This document shows, piece by piece, positions 5,772 through 13,683 of a DNA stretch of 15,342 nucleotides. The first letter of the stretch is position 1. Every line of letters begins with the position of its first letter. This DNA is from an uncultured Ktedonobacteraceae bacterium (lineage in GTDB: Bacteria > Chloroflexota > Ktedonobacteria > Ktedonobacterales > Ktedonobacteraceae). Under the pieces are notes generated by a model that saw only the letters and a program-made list of their open reading frames with translations, was not told the origin of the DNA and searched no databases. The DNA lies in the NCBI GenBank assembly GCA_955652655.1, contig CATPCK010000787.1, positions 1-15,342 of the forward strand. The letters run 5' to 3'. Both the position numbers and the translations under genes were made by a program.

Positions 5772-7295
5772 ATGACACAAATTGACAATCAGTTAGAGAA
5801 GATGCCAAAGGAAGAGGCCGGGCGCAAACCACGGCTGCGCTTTGCCCCAAGCCCGACGGGTCTTATGCATATCGGCGGGTATCGTACGATGCTCTTCAGC
5901 TGGCTCTATGCCCGCCATACAGGTGGCACATTCATTCTCCGTATAGAGGACACTGATGTCGCGCGGACGGTTGAAGGGGCGGTCGAGTTTCTCCTGGATG
6001 GGATGCGCTGGCTGGGTATAGATTACGACGAGGGACCTATCGTGAGTGGGCAGTATGGCCCTTACTATCAAACACAGCGCAAGGCAATCTATCAACAGTA
6101 TGCTCACCAGTTGATCGAGTCCGGTCATGCCTATCGTTGTTATTGTACAGCGGAGCGACTGGAGCAGATGCGCAATGCCCAGGCTGCACTGAAGTTGCCG
6201 CCACGTTACGACCGGCATTGCCGTTACCTGACTGAAGAGCAGCGCGCGGCGAACGAGGCGGCTGGCCTCAAGTACGTGGTGCGTATCGCCATGCCTTTAG
6301 AGGGCGAGACTGTTGTGCATGACGAGATTCACGGGGATATCACTTTTAAGAATAGCGACATCGATGACGCTGTCATCCTCAAGTCGGATGGTTTTGCCCT
6401 CTATCACCTGACCAGTATCGTGGATGACCATTTAATGGGCATTACCCATGTCTTACGGGGAGATGAGTGGATATCCAGCGCGCCCCGGCATATACAAATT
6501 TACAAGGCTCTGGGCTGGGAGCTGCCTCTTTTCTACCATGTACCAACCGTGTTAGGGAAAGATAAGAAGAAACTCAGCAAGAGGCACAACGCACCTTCAT
6601 GGATAGAACTTAAGGAGAATGGATTTTTACCGGAGGCAGTGTTCAACTTCCTGGCGCTGATAGGTTGGTCCTACGATGATAAGACCGAACTCTTTACGCG
6701 GGAGGAGTTGATTCGCGTTTTCACGCTGGATCGCGTAGGAGCTGCTGGCGGCATCTATGATCCAGATAAGTTACTGTGGATGAACGGGGTCTACATCAGG
6801 CAGATGCCGTTAGAGGAGTTAGTCGAGCGCGCGCTGCCATATATGGAGCGTCCAGAGTCCGCAGGCGGCCTACCAGATAGTGTCAAACGCCCACTTGACA
6901 GGGAATACACCAGCAGGGTACTGAACCTGGAGCATGAGCGATTGAAAACGCTCGGTGAGGCCGCAGAGGTGGTATCCTTCTTCTTTGTCGACGAGTTGCA
7001 CTACGATACAGCGATGCTGGTGCAGAAAGGTATGGATGCTGGCCGTACGCTTGTAGGACTGGTGCGAGCAAGAGACCTGTTCAATAGCCTGGAAGAGTGG
7101 AAGCACGAGATGATGGAGCCGCCGATGCGCGAGCTGGCTGCGGAGCTCGGCATGAAACCGGGGCAGCTTTTTGGAGCTATCCGTGTAGCAATTAGTGGGC
7201 GTACAGCGACGCCACCACTTTTTGAGACGATGGAGGTGCTTGGCCGCGAACGCAGTATGGCGAGGATCGAGAAGGCAATCGAGAGACTAGCTTGA
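5772..7295 (+). CDS. gltX: Glutamate--tRNA ligase
   Basis: The product is about 507 residues from ATG 5772. It is a class I aminoacyl-tRNA synthetase that charges tRNA-Glu. The Rossmann entry FAPSPTG precedes the HIGH-type signature HIGG (residues 33-36), the normal form in GluRS. A zinc-binding set C123-x-C125 ... Y146-x3-C150 matches the pattern known in E. coli GluRS. The tRNA-binding LRGDEWISSAPRH stretch and the KMSKS-type loop KLSKR (267-271) follow, then a helical anticodon-binding domain. An ATG at 5718 would add 18 residues unlike GluRS and lies upstream of the likely transcription start. ATG 5772 has GAGGGA about 10 nt before it. The last codons enter a 53-nt palindrome that links this gene to the next. 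Whether it also charges tRNA-Gln cannot be judged here. Confidence 0.95.
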   Translation: MTQIDNQLEKMPKEEAGRKPRLRFAPSPTGLMHIGGYRTMLFSWLYARHTGGTFILRIEDTDVARTVEGAVEFLLDGMRWLGIDYDEGPIVSGQYGPYYQTQRKAIYQQYAHQLIESGHAYRCYCTAERLEQMRNAQAALKLPPRYDRHCRYLTEEQRAANEAAGLKYVVRIAMPLEGETVVHDEIHGDITFKNSDIDDAVILKSDGFALYHLTSIVDDHLMGITHVLRGDEWISSAPRHIQIYKALGWELPLFYHVPTVLGKDKKKLSKRHNAPSWIELKENGFLPEAVFNFLALIGWSYDDKTELFTREELIRVFTLDRVGAAGGIYDPDKLLWMNGVYIRQMPLEELVERALPYMERPESAGGLPDSVKRPLDREYTSRVLNLEHERLKTLGEAAEVVSFFFVDELHYDTAMLVQKGMDAGRTLVGLVRARDLFNSLEEWKHEMMEPPMRELAAELGMKPGQLFGAIRVAISGRTATPPLFETMEVLGRERSMARIEKAIERLA

Positions 7296-7343
7296 GAGTG
7301 AGCGGGTGTAGTTGCGACGCAACTACACCCGCTCACTCTCAAG
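7291..7343 (+). repeat. 26-bp perfect palindrome bridging the gltX stop codon and the next ribosome binding site
   Basis: Positions 7291-7316 and 7318-7343 are perfect reverse complements around one central base (7317). The left arm starts CTTGAGAGTGAGCGGG and includes the gltX stop TGA (7293-7295). The right arm ends CCCGCTCACTCTCAAG, so its last three bases are the first three of the AAGGAG ribosome binding site (7341-7346) of the gene starting at 7356. No U-tract follows. It could act as a terminator, an mRNA 3'-end stabiliser, a processing site, or a translational-coupling device. It may also be a dispersed genomic palindrome. Confidence 0.85.
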
Positions 7344-7355
7344 GAGAAAACTCCT

Positions 7356-8021
7356 ATGATGAACAAAGATTATATCCTGAGGATGGCTGAGCGCTTTGGC
7401 AGAGCGTTGGCGATTATACTGCACCTGAGGCAAAGCAACAGATATGAAGAGGCGCTTATCTATATCGATGATATTTTTTTGCAGACGACCGGGTTTACAT
7501 CGAGTTTTGTGAACTCCGCTTCAGAAGAGATGCTCCTACAGATGATTTCGCCACTGGGCGTTTTGAATGTGCAAAAATGCGTGTGGATCGCGCTCCTGCT
7601 GAAAGAAGAAGGCGATACCTACGTGGAGATGGGAAATGAGGACGAGAGTTATTACAGATACCTGAAGTCCTTACATTTTTTCCTTGAGGCCGCAAAGCAT
7701 AGCAGTGAAATCAGAGACATTGATATTGTGTCAGCCATTGAGTATGACCTGCATGTGCTGGAAGCGTTTGAACTACCGCAGAAGACAAAGCTGGCGTTGT
7801 TCAGTTACTTTGAGTCAATGGGTCAATACGTTAGAGCTAACGATATGCTCTTTGAGATGATCGAGACAGGAGAAGAACCTGTTGACGCCGGGGTGATGGA
7901 GCAGGGAAGAGCTTTTTATGAGAGGCTGCGGAGTAAAAGTGATGCGGAATTAGAGGCTGGAGGGATGTCTAGGGGCAGAGTAGAGCAAAGTTTAGCACAA
8001 TTATTAGAAGAGAAAGGCTAG
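7356..8021 (+). CDS. Helical protein resembling DUF6483, unknown function
   Basis: The 221-residue soluble product is almost entirely helical and rather acidic, with no signal peptide or membrane helix. The N-terminus (DYILRMAERFGRALAIIL, then NRYEEALIYIDDIF) resembles, from memory, the DUF6483 family of Firmicutes and Chloroflexi, whose function is unknown. Helix pairs such as ALLLKEEGDTYVEMGNEDE and SYYRYLKSLHFFLEAAK look like degenerate TPR repeats. A protein-interaction role is therefore a reasonable guess. An AAGGAG ribosome binding site ends 9 nt before the ATG at 7356 (a second ATG follows directly), and its first three bases are buried in the palindrome after gltX. The next gene follows 13 nt after the stop codon, so those two are very likely co-transcribed. 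Confidence 0.75.
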   Translation: MMNKDYILRMAERFGRALAIILHLRQSNRYEEALIYIDDIFLQTTGFTSSFVNSASEEMLLQMISPLGVLNVQKCVWIALLLKEEGDTYVEMGNEDESYYRYLKSLHFFLEAAKHSSEIRDIDIVSAIEYDLHVLEAFELPQKTKLALFSYFESMGQYVRANDMLFEMIETGEEPVDAGVMEQGRAFYERLRSKSDAELEAGGMSRGRVEQSLAQLLEEKG

Positions 8022-8034
8022 ACGAGGTAAACGG

Positions 8035-8664
8035 GTGTCCTCTATCAAATCCCCTGATGTTGTACGGTCGACGGTTGCTGATACGTGGCGATGGATGTGG
8101 CCCGATATGCTCATGCGCATTATCCCAATGGCCGTTGTTCCATTTCTCTATATCGCATTTTTGCATTTGCCGCTATCGTTTCTAGGGTTGACATGGCACG
8201 ATGTTTCAGAACAACTGGCGATTGGGGTGCTGGTTGGTATCTTGATGGCTGCCTTTGCCGCCGTGTACCGCATGTTTATCGTCGGTCCCTGGTTTCGCTG
8301 GCCTACCATCAGCGATCACTTCTTGCAGGGGTTTTTCTATTTGTTTATCAATGGACCGGTGGAGGAGTTGTTTTTCCGGGGATTTGTGTGGGCTGCCGTT
8401 ACGCAATGGACCGGGTGGATTGGTTGGGGATGGTTGATCAGTACGGCAACTTATACGCTGTATCACCGACTGGGCAAGTGGAACTGGCGGAGTGTTGGGG
8501 GAGTTGGGCTGGCAGGCCTTGTTTTTAGCCTGATCTACCTGCTACAGCCAACGCCACGCACGTTGTTGGCCGTAATTATTGTACATGGTTTTACTACTGC
8601 CGGTTTCCTTAGTTGGGGCGACGAGGTTATGTACCGGCGCTGGAAGCGGAAACAAGGCAAATAG
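8035..8664 (+). CDS. CPBP-family (CAAX protease / bacteriocin-processing, ABI) membrane protein
   Basis: The 209-residue product starts at GTG 8035 with GAGGT about 7 nt upstream. It has hydrophobic segments at about residues 27-48, 60-82, 96-107, 117-138, 155-170 and 176-192. The CPBP/ABI signature is present: E110-E111-L-F-F-R115 (motif 1, E-E-x-x-x-R), a histidine H144 in TLYHRLGKW at the motif-2 position, and H184 in IIVHGFTTA (motif 3). These glutamate and histidine residues form the intramembrane metalloprotease-like active site of the Rce1/CPBP group. Family members include prenyl-protein endoproteases, bacteriocin self-immunity proteins and many of unknown role. The substrate cannot be inferred here. 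It is the last gene of the plus-strand run and ends just before a bidirectional hairpin. Confidence 0.85.
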   Translation: MSSIKSPDVVRSTVADTWRWMWPDMLMRIIPMAVVPFLYIAFLHLPLSFLGLTWHDVSEQLAIGVLVGILMAAFAAVYRMFIVGPWFRWPTISDHFLQGFFYLFINGPVEELFFRGFVWAAVTQWTGWIGWGWLISTATYTLYHRLGKWNWRSVGGVGLAGLVFSLIYLLQPTPRTLLAVIIVHGFTTAGFLSWGDEVMYRRWKRKQGK

Positions 8665-8673
8665 ATGTATCAG

Positions 8674-8715
8674 GACAGCGGAGGTAGGAGACATCGTTCT
8701 TCTATCTCCGCTGTC
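8674..8715. terminator. 17-bp hairpin terminator between convergent genes
   Basis: GACAGCGGAGGTAGGAG (8674-8690) pairs with CTTCTATCTCCGCTGTC (8699-8715) over 17 positions, two of them G-U when read as plus-strand RNA (A-C mismatches on the minus strand). The loop is 8 nt. It fills the 52-bp gap between the CPBP stop and the stop of the convergent reductase gene. It should serve the plus-strand transcript best. No run of U follows (attataagtc). Confidence 0.7.
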
Positions 8716-8716
8716 A

Positions 8717-9709
8717 TTATAAGTCAACCTCTATGCCTATGCCCAATGCCTGGGCTTTCTGGTAGACGTGCGTGGCAACGGCTGCATCCTGGACAGCAAT
8801 ACCGACGGATTTGAAAAGCGTTACCTCTTCTGTTGTTTGACGACCGGGGTATTTACCGGTGACGAGCTCACCAAGCTCATGCCATGTTTCGGGACCGTTG
8901 ATAAGACCCGCTGAGAGGGGTTGCATCAAATCGCCTGCCTCAACCAGAGCGGCATCACGCTGGTCAACTACGATGCGGGCATGGGCCAGCGTGGCAGGGT
9001 CTACCTCACACATCTCAGGGGTAAAGGCACCAATGGCATTGATATGTGTACCAGGGGCAATTTCGTTCCAGGAAAAGAGGGGAGTAGTGGAGATAGTGGC
9101 GCAGGCGACGAGACCTGCACCTGCGAGAGCTTCTTTGCTCGATGTGGCACGAATAATGGGTGGACAGGCGGGGCCAAGCAGCGCTTGCAGGCTCTGGACG
9201 AGATCATGATAGTGGGTATCATTGCGATTGACGACACGCACTTCACGTAACGGACGCACTGTATGAATGGCGAGGACCTGGGTTGGAGCCTGGGCCCCGG
9301 CACCAAAGAGAGCAAGGGCATCGGCATCTTTACGCGCCAGCATCTCTGTCGCGAGTCCAGAGGCCGCGCCTGTGCGCATAGCCGTTAACCAACCACCCTC
9401 CATAATGGCGATGGTTTTGCCTGTTGTGGCGTCTAATAGCAGGATGGAGGCAAAGATACGAGGCAGGTCTCGTTGGAGATTTTGTGGATTAACTGTGACA
9501 ACCTTCAGACCAAATATGTGCTGATGATTCGTGTCTAATAATGAGGGCATCAGTAGCGCAACGCTTTTTGCCGGGAGGTCAACCGCCAGGCGGTGAGGAG
9601 CCTGGGCATGGTGAGTGCTCAAAGCGCCGAAGGCGAGACGCATGGCCGCAATAGCATCGACCATATCCAGGCAACGTTGTACGTCAGCACGAGAGAGAAT
9701 AAGAGCCAT
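8717..9709 (-). CDS. Ornithine cyclodeaminase / mu-crystallin family NAD(P)-dependent protein
   Basis: The 330-residue product has the normal family length. The substrate-binding half carries K69 in FGLKVVTVNP and R112 in TAMRTGAASG. The Rossmann half begins at ALALFGAGAQAPTQ (131-144, G-x-G-x-Q). The conserved C-terminal SVGIAVQDAAVA is at 301-312. Members include ornithine cyclodeaminase (ornithine to proline), alanine dehydrogenase, ketimine/pyrroline-2-carboxylate reductases and mu-crystallin. The aspartate that ornithine cyclodeaminases carry after INAxG(A/G)D is not present: the stretch reads INAIGAFTPEMCEVD. This points to a ketimine-reductase or mu-crystallin-like member rather than a true cyclodeaminase. 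AAAGGAA 7 nt before ATG 9709 supports the start. The gene is a single unit, convergent with the CPBP gene and divergent from the sugar decarboxylase gene. Confidence 0.88.
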   Translation of the reverse strand: MALILSRADVQRCLDMVDAIAAMRLAFGALSTHHAQAPHRLAVDLPAKSVALLMPSLLDTNHQHIFGLKVVTVNPQNLQRDLPRIFASILLLDATTGKTIAIMEGGWLTAMRTGAASGLATEMLARKDADALALFGAGAQAPTQVLAIHTVRPLREVRVVNRNDTHYHDLVQSLQALLGPACPPIIRATSSKEALAGAGLVACATISTTPLFSWNEIAPGTHINAIGAFTPEMCEVDPATLAHARIVVDQRDAALVEAGDLMQPLSAGLINGPETWHELGELVTGKYPGRQTTEEVTLFKSVGIAVQDAAVATHVYQKAQALGIGIEVDL

Positions 9710-9740
9710 GGCAATGTTCCTTTACAGGTGTTATCTATCC

Positions 9741-9749
9741 ATAATAGCA
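9741..9749 (-). promoter_or_regulatory. Extended -10 promoter of the reductase gene
   Basis: On the minus strand TGC-TATTAT (hexamer complement of 9741-9746) is the same nonamer used as the lexA extended -10. It predicts a start near 9734 and a leader of about 25 nt. The -35 region is weak. Confidence 0.42.
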
Positions 9750-9803
9750 AACCCAGTCCCGAGTCGTTACCATTATGCACCCAAACCGTCTCGACTTGTA
9801 AGG

Positions 9804-9809
9804 TATAAT
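9804..9809 (+). promoter_or_regulatory. -10 element of the sugar-nucleotide / polysaccharide genes
   Basis: A perfect TATAAT lies 42 bp upstream of the TTG start at 9852, predicting a short leader of about 35 nt that contains the GGAGG ribosome binding site. No good -35 hexamer is visible at 16-18 bp, so an activator may be needed or the promoter is weak. Confidence 0.42.
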
Positions 9810-9851
9810 TAAAAAAACATCTATTATTTTCGCACCTGGAGGTCCATTTCG

Positions 9852-10802
9852 TTGAAAATTGTTGTTACCGGCGGAGCAGGATTTATTGGTTCTCATCTCT
9901 GTACACGCTTACTGGATGAAGGACACAGCGTGCTGTGTATAGATAATCTCATTACTGGCTCTGAAAGAAACATAGCGCCACTGCGCAATCATCCACAATT
10001 TACCTTTACACGACACGACGTGACCGTGCCATTTGACTTTGAAGCGGATGCGATTTTCCACCTGGCAAGTCCCGCCAGCCCGGTGGGCTATATGGAACAT
10101 CCCATTGAGACTATACTGGTCAATAGCCATGGAACATATCAGATGCTCGAGCAGGCAAAGAAGCAGAATGCGATGTTCCTGGTTTCTTCAACGTCCGAGG
10201 CATACGGAGATCCACTTGAGCACCCACAACGCGAAGAGTACTGGGGCAATGTCAATCCAGTTGGACCACGCGCATGTTATGACGAAAGTAAGCGCCTGGG
10301 CGAGACGTTGACAATGGAGTACTTCCGACAATACAGGCTCAATGCGCGTATTGTGCGTATTTTTAACACCTACGGGCCAAATAGCCAGATACATGATGGA
10401 CGCATGATACCAAATTTTATTACGCAGGCATTAGACAATGAGCCTCTAACCATATATGGAGATGGCAGTATTACGCGCAGTATCTGTTACGTGAGCGACC
10501 TGGTAGATGGTTTGATGCGGGCAATGTTCAGGCCGCATACAGCGGGAGAGGTATTTAACCTTGGCAATACCGAAGAGCATACCGTGCTCGAATATGCGCA
10601 AACGATTATTCGATTGTGTGAAGCTACTTCGGCGATTATATTCGAGCCAAACCGCGTTGATGACCCGGAACGGCGGCGCCCGGATATTTCCAAGGCGCAA
10701 CGCGTGCTGGAATGGACGCCCAAGATAAGTATTGAGAGTGGTTTACGCCGCACCATTGAATGGTTCAGCAATACTCTTTCTCAACCTTCAAGCATATCAT
10801 AG
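9852..10802 (+). CDS. UDP-glucuronate decarboxylase (UDP-xylose synthase) type SDR
   Basis: The 316-residue product is an extended short-chain dehydrogenase. It has the NAD-binding TGGAGFIG (6-13), the D31 expected for NAD specificity, and the catalytic S112-S113-T114 region with Y143-x3-K147. The stretches HLASPASPVGYMEHP (70-84), EHPQREEYWGNVNPVGPR (123-140) and the later GRMIPNFI are highly characteristic of UDP-glucuronate decarboxylases, which oxidise and decarboxylate UDP-glucuronate to UDP-xylose. UDP-glucuronate 4-epimerase or dTDP-glucose dehydratase are less likely. The start is TTG 9852, placed 9 nt after GGAGG. It heads a plus-strand run with the ligase 30 nt downstream, which suggests that UDP-xylose or a derived sugar is fed into surface polysaccharide. 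Confidence 0.92.
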   Translation: MKIVVTGGAGFIGSHLCTRLLDEGHSVLCIDNLITGSERNIAPLRNHPQFTFTRHDVTVPFDFEADAIFHLASPASPVGYMEHPIETILVNSHGTYQMLEQAKKQNAMFLVSSTSEAYGDPLEHPQREEYWGNVNPVGPRACYDESKRLGETLTMEYFRQYRLNARIVRIFNTYGPNSQIHDGRMIPNFITQALDNEPLTIYGDGSITRSICYVSDLVDGLMRAMFRPHTAGEVFNLGNTEEHTVLEYAQTIIRLCEATSAIIFEPNRVDDPERRRPDISKAQRVLEWTPKISIESGLRRTIEWFSNTLSQPSSIS

Positions 10803-10832
10803 GGAATAAAACCTAGAAACATAGCGAACAGC

Positions 10833-12536
10833 ATGAACAATCCCGGTGCCGGCGGATTTACTCAAATCCGCAAGGCTTCATGGCTGCAGTCAGCCTCTTT
10901 ATTTTTGCGTGAAAAGCTTACAGTATCAAATCTGGTGGGTTTGATTGGGGGATTGTGCGCGATTGTTCTGCTAATTATGCTACGGGAGCCATGGAATTTT
11001 CGGCTCCCGTTATATTGTGTCATCCTGACCTGGACGATATTGCGCCCGCGGGCAGCACTCTATCTTATGCCTTTCGCCGTACCCTGGGGTTCGCTCGATA
11101 CTATCGATGTTGCTGGCCTGCATCTAAACAGTGCCGATATCCTGGTAGTCTTGTTGGGTATTGGCTGGCTGTTGAGTTTTGGGCTGCGTCCAACTGCTTC
11201 AGAAAGAGACTGGGGCACATATGGCGTCAATTCAGGGCCTGGCGACCGGGAAGCTTCAAATGTTCCACGCTATCTTCTTTTTGCTCTCCTTGTCCTGCTT
11301 GGCACAATGTTGCTCTCTATGAGGGCATCTATCAGCTTCAGTTCGAGCCTGAAGGAGGTGAGTAAATGGTTGGAATTCCTGGTATTGCTGCTGATCGGCT
11401 CACAGTATATACGGACCCGCAAGCAGATCTGGACGATGATTGTGCTTGTTTGCCTGGCAGGGGTCACTCAGGCTTTTTTTGGCTATCTTCAGGCCTTTTT
11501 TAACCTGGGGCCACAGGCTTTTATTCGTGATACGAGCCTGCGGGTCTACGGTACCTTTGATCAACCCAACCCATTCGCGGGATATCTCAATATGCCGTTA
11601 AGCATTGCCCTTGCCCTGACATTGCTCGGCAGTAACCGGATTATACGCCTGTGGGCAGGACTGGTGAGTGTCATGCTCGCGTTTGCAGTGTACCTCACTC
11701 AATCACGCGGCGGAGAGATTGCTATTGCGGTAGCGCTGCTCTTCATCGTGATCGTGGGTTTTCCCCATCTGCGGAAGCTCATAGCGCTGCTGGGGTTGGC
11801 AGGACTGATCTTAATCGAGATGTTTTTCAGTGGCTGGATACCGACCTTCGTCATTACGCCGGCGTTAAAATACTTAGGGATCATTCAAATTTCGTTTACC
11901 AATCCCAGCCAACAGGATTATTCAACTGCAGAGCGGTTAGCACATTGGATTGCTGGAGTGCGCATGTTTGTGGATCATCCTCTAACAGGGGTAGGCACAG
12001 GCAACTATCCTGACGCATATCCGCAGTACTTTGTCACGATTTTTGTCAATTCATTAGGACATGCACATAACTACTACATCAATATTGCCGCCGAAATCGG
12101 TTCTATTGGATTGACGGCCTATTTACTATTTCTGATGGCAATGTTTGTGGCCGGAGGGAGTGCATATAACAGCATTCACAAGAAATATATGCAAGCAACG
12201 GCCGGGTTAGAGACACCACTGCCCAAAGTACAGGCGCCATTGGGCTTATGGAACAAGTTACTTGCATTGGTGCAACCGATGTACATATCTACTCGTGTTC
12301 AAACTCAAGGGAGATACAGCATCCTCGAGATGTTCAGGAATGACCGGGCCTTAGCAATAGGAATTTTGGCCGTTCTTCTATCTGTCTGCGTCCATAATCT
12401 CGTTGATGATTTATATGTACATAGTCTAACCAACTTGATAGCGTTACTCCTTATTGCTCTTATCCGTCTAGAGGGAGTAACTCATAACGTTAGCAGCAAC
12501 GGAGGAAATTTTGATTACGCCGAAATCACAAAATAG
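10833..12536 (+). CDS. O-antigen ligase / polymerase (Wzy/WaaL) family membrane protein
   Basis: The 567-residue product has about 11-13 hydrophobic segments. It carries the family landmarks: TFDQPNPFAGYLNMPLS in the middle, LTQSRGGEIAIAV (Wzy_C entry), and a large extracytoplasmic loop with GVGTGNYPDAYP and HAHNYYINIAAEIGSIG. The arginine of the SRGG motif and the histidine of the HNYY motif are typical of lipid-linked oligosaccharide ligases and polymerases. These join undecaprenyl-pyrophosphate-linked glycans to an acceptor or to each other outside the membrane. In a monoderm cell an LPS acceptor is unlikely, so polysaccharide polymerisation or wall/protein glycosylation is more plausible. 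The start at ATG 10833 lacks a clear Shine-Dalgarno sequence. A hydrophilic insert (TASERDWGTYGVNSGPGDREAS) lies between early helices. The 3' end overlaps the next gene by 26 bp. Confidence 0.85.
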   Translation: MNNPGAGGFTQIRKASWLQSASLFLREKLTVSNLVGLIGGLCAIVLLIMLREPWNFRLPLYCVILTWTILRPRAALYLMPFAVPWGSLDTIDVAGLHLNSADILVVLLGIGWLLSFGLRPTASERDWGTYGVNSGPGDREASNVPRYLLFALLVLLGTMLLSMRASISFSSSLKEVSKWLEFLVLLLIGSQYIRTRKQIWTMIVLVCLAGVTQAFFGYLQAFFNLGPQAFIRDTSLRVYGTFDQPNPFAGYLNMPLSIALALTLLGSNRIIRLWAGLVSVMLAFAVYLTQSRGGEIAIAVALLFIVIVGFPHLRKLIALLGLAGLILIEMFFSGWIPTFVITPALKYLGIIQISFTNPSQQDYSTAERLAHWIAGVRMFVDHPLTGVGTGNYPDAYPQYFVTIFVNSLGHAHNYYINIAAEIGSIGLTAYLLFLMAMFVAGGSAYNSIHKKYMQATAGLETPLPKVQAPLGLWNKLLALVQPMYISTRVQTQGRYSILEMFRNDRALAIGILAVLLSVCVHNLVDDLYVHSLTNLIALLLIALIRLEGVTHNVSSNGGNFDYAEITK

Positions 12537-13683
12537 TAGTGTGTCTTCTGTAGATAACAATCAGAGTGATGCAGTTGAAGAAAATAAAGCTGAACTTCTA
12601 GAACAAGAGAGCCTGAAGGAAAACAGTCAAGCATCCGCAGAGACCGAGATTACAGCCGACCAATTGTCGCTGAGTAAAAAATTGTTCAATTGGCGCACAC
12701 TTGTGCCATTAGTCATTGTCATTGTCGCGATTGTTTTCTTTGTACAAAAATTACAAATCGATCCCCAAAAAACCTGGGCAGCAATAAAGAGCGCCAATAT
12801 CTTTTTTTTACTGGTCGCATTCTCCATTTACTATCTCTCTTTTCCCCTACGAACTCTTCGATGGCGTGTTCTCCTGGAGAATGTGGGCTTCACCAAAGCA
12901 AATGGCGTTGAGCTCCCCAAATTTTGGAAGCTGTTAGAGATCATTTTTATATCCTGGTTTGCTAATTCCATTGTGCCTGCAAAATTAGGTGACCTCTATC
13001 GTGCCTACCTTTTACGCCAGGAAGCGGGAGTCTCGGCGACACGTACTTTTGGTACCGTGATGGCTGAACGCCTGCTAGATTTGATCGTACTCTTGCTGCT
13101 CTTCATTCCGGCTTTGATCATAAGCCTGCACGCGCATCTCCCTGTGGTGCTGCGTGGAGGATTGGAGTTGACACTGGCAGCCGTCATTTTTGGAGTAGCG
13201 GTCCTGTTTATGATGCACCTTTTCCCTACACAAATTGCTAAACTGGTGCCTGCTCGCTTCCGCGATTATTATTATCATTTCCAGGAAGGGACGCTTGGGT
13301 CATTCAAACGCATACCGACATTGACAGGGCTGACATTCGGCGTTTGGGTTTGTGAGGCTTTACGCTTCTTTTTTGTGGCGCTGGCCCTCAACCTGATCAG
13401 TGGTGATATTACCCATCTTATCACGGCGGCAATCTTCATAGCGCTTGGTGAGGCACTGTTAACGGCTGTCCCGTTCACGGGTGGTGGTGTTGGTCTGGTT
13501 GAGGCTGGTATGCTAGCGATGATCGGGCTCTTTAATCATGGGGCACCGAATGCTTTGAACGTAACAACGGCGGCAATACTGCTTGATCGAACGATTAGTT
13601 TGTTCAGTATAGTGCTGTTAGGGTTCGTAGTGTTTATGCTGGCGTTTGGGAGGCAAGCGACAAAGCAAGCAAAAAAATCTTGA
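12511..13683 (+). CDS. Flippase-like / LPG-synthase transmembrane-domain protein (UPF0104)
   Basis: The 390-residue product begins with about 55 hydrophilic acidic residues. About eight membrane segments follow (roughly 63-80, 97-112, 141-150, 186-206, 217-237, 272-294, 303-321 and 360-379). The signature ANSIVPAKLGDLYRAYLL (151-168), MAERLLDL (184-191) and FTGGGVGLVEAGMLA (322-336) match the lysylphosphatidylglycerol-synthetase TM domain family (TIGR00374-like). Members include the MprF flippase half and many proteins beside glycosyltransferase genes, some called flippase-like. There is no C-terminal aminoacyl-transferase domain, so lipid lysinylation is not expected. TTG 12511 follows GGAGG by 5 nt, inside the end of the upstream ligase gene, consistent with translational coupling. 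Its 3' end contains the rpsU -35 box. Confidence 0.85.
   Translation: MITPKSQNSSVSSVDNNQSDAVEENKAELLEQESLKENSQASAETEITADQLSLSKKLFNWRTLVPLVIVIVAIVFFVQKLQIDPQKTWAAIKSANIFFLLVAFSIYYLSFPLRTLRWRVLLENVGFTKANGVELPKFWKLLEIIFISWFANSIVPAKLGDLYRAYLLRQEAGVSATRTFGTVMAERLLDLIVLLLLFIPALIISLHAHLPVVLRGGLELTLAAVIFGVAVLFMMHLFPTQIAKLVPARFRDYYYHFQEGTLGSFKRIPTLTGLTFGVWVCEALRFFFVALALNLISGDITHLITAAIFIALGEALLTAVPFTGGGVGLVEAGMLAMIGLFNHGAPNALNVTTAAILLDRTISLFSIVLLGFVVFMLAFGRQATKQAKKS

Noticed and set aside
5868..5879. HIGG instead of HIGH in the GluRS signature as a possible defect
   Set aside because: HIGG is the normal form of the class I signature in glutamyl-tRNA synthetases.
5793..6218. Minus-strand 141-codon open frame opposite gltX
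   Set aside because: It is an antisense shadow of conserved synthetase codons.
10833..12536. LPS O-antigen ligase as the specific role
   Set aside because: The family fits, but no LPS genes are present in the window and the suspected lineage is monoderm, so I keep the family-level call.
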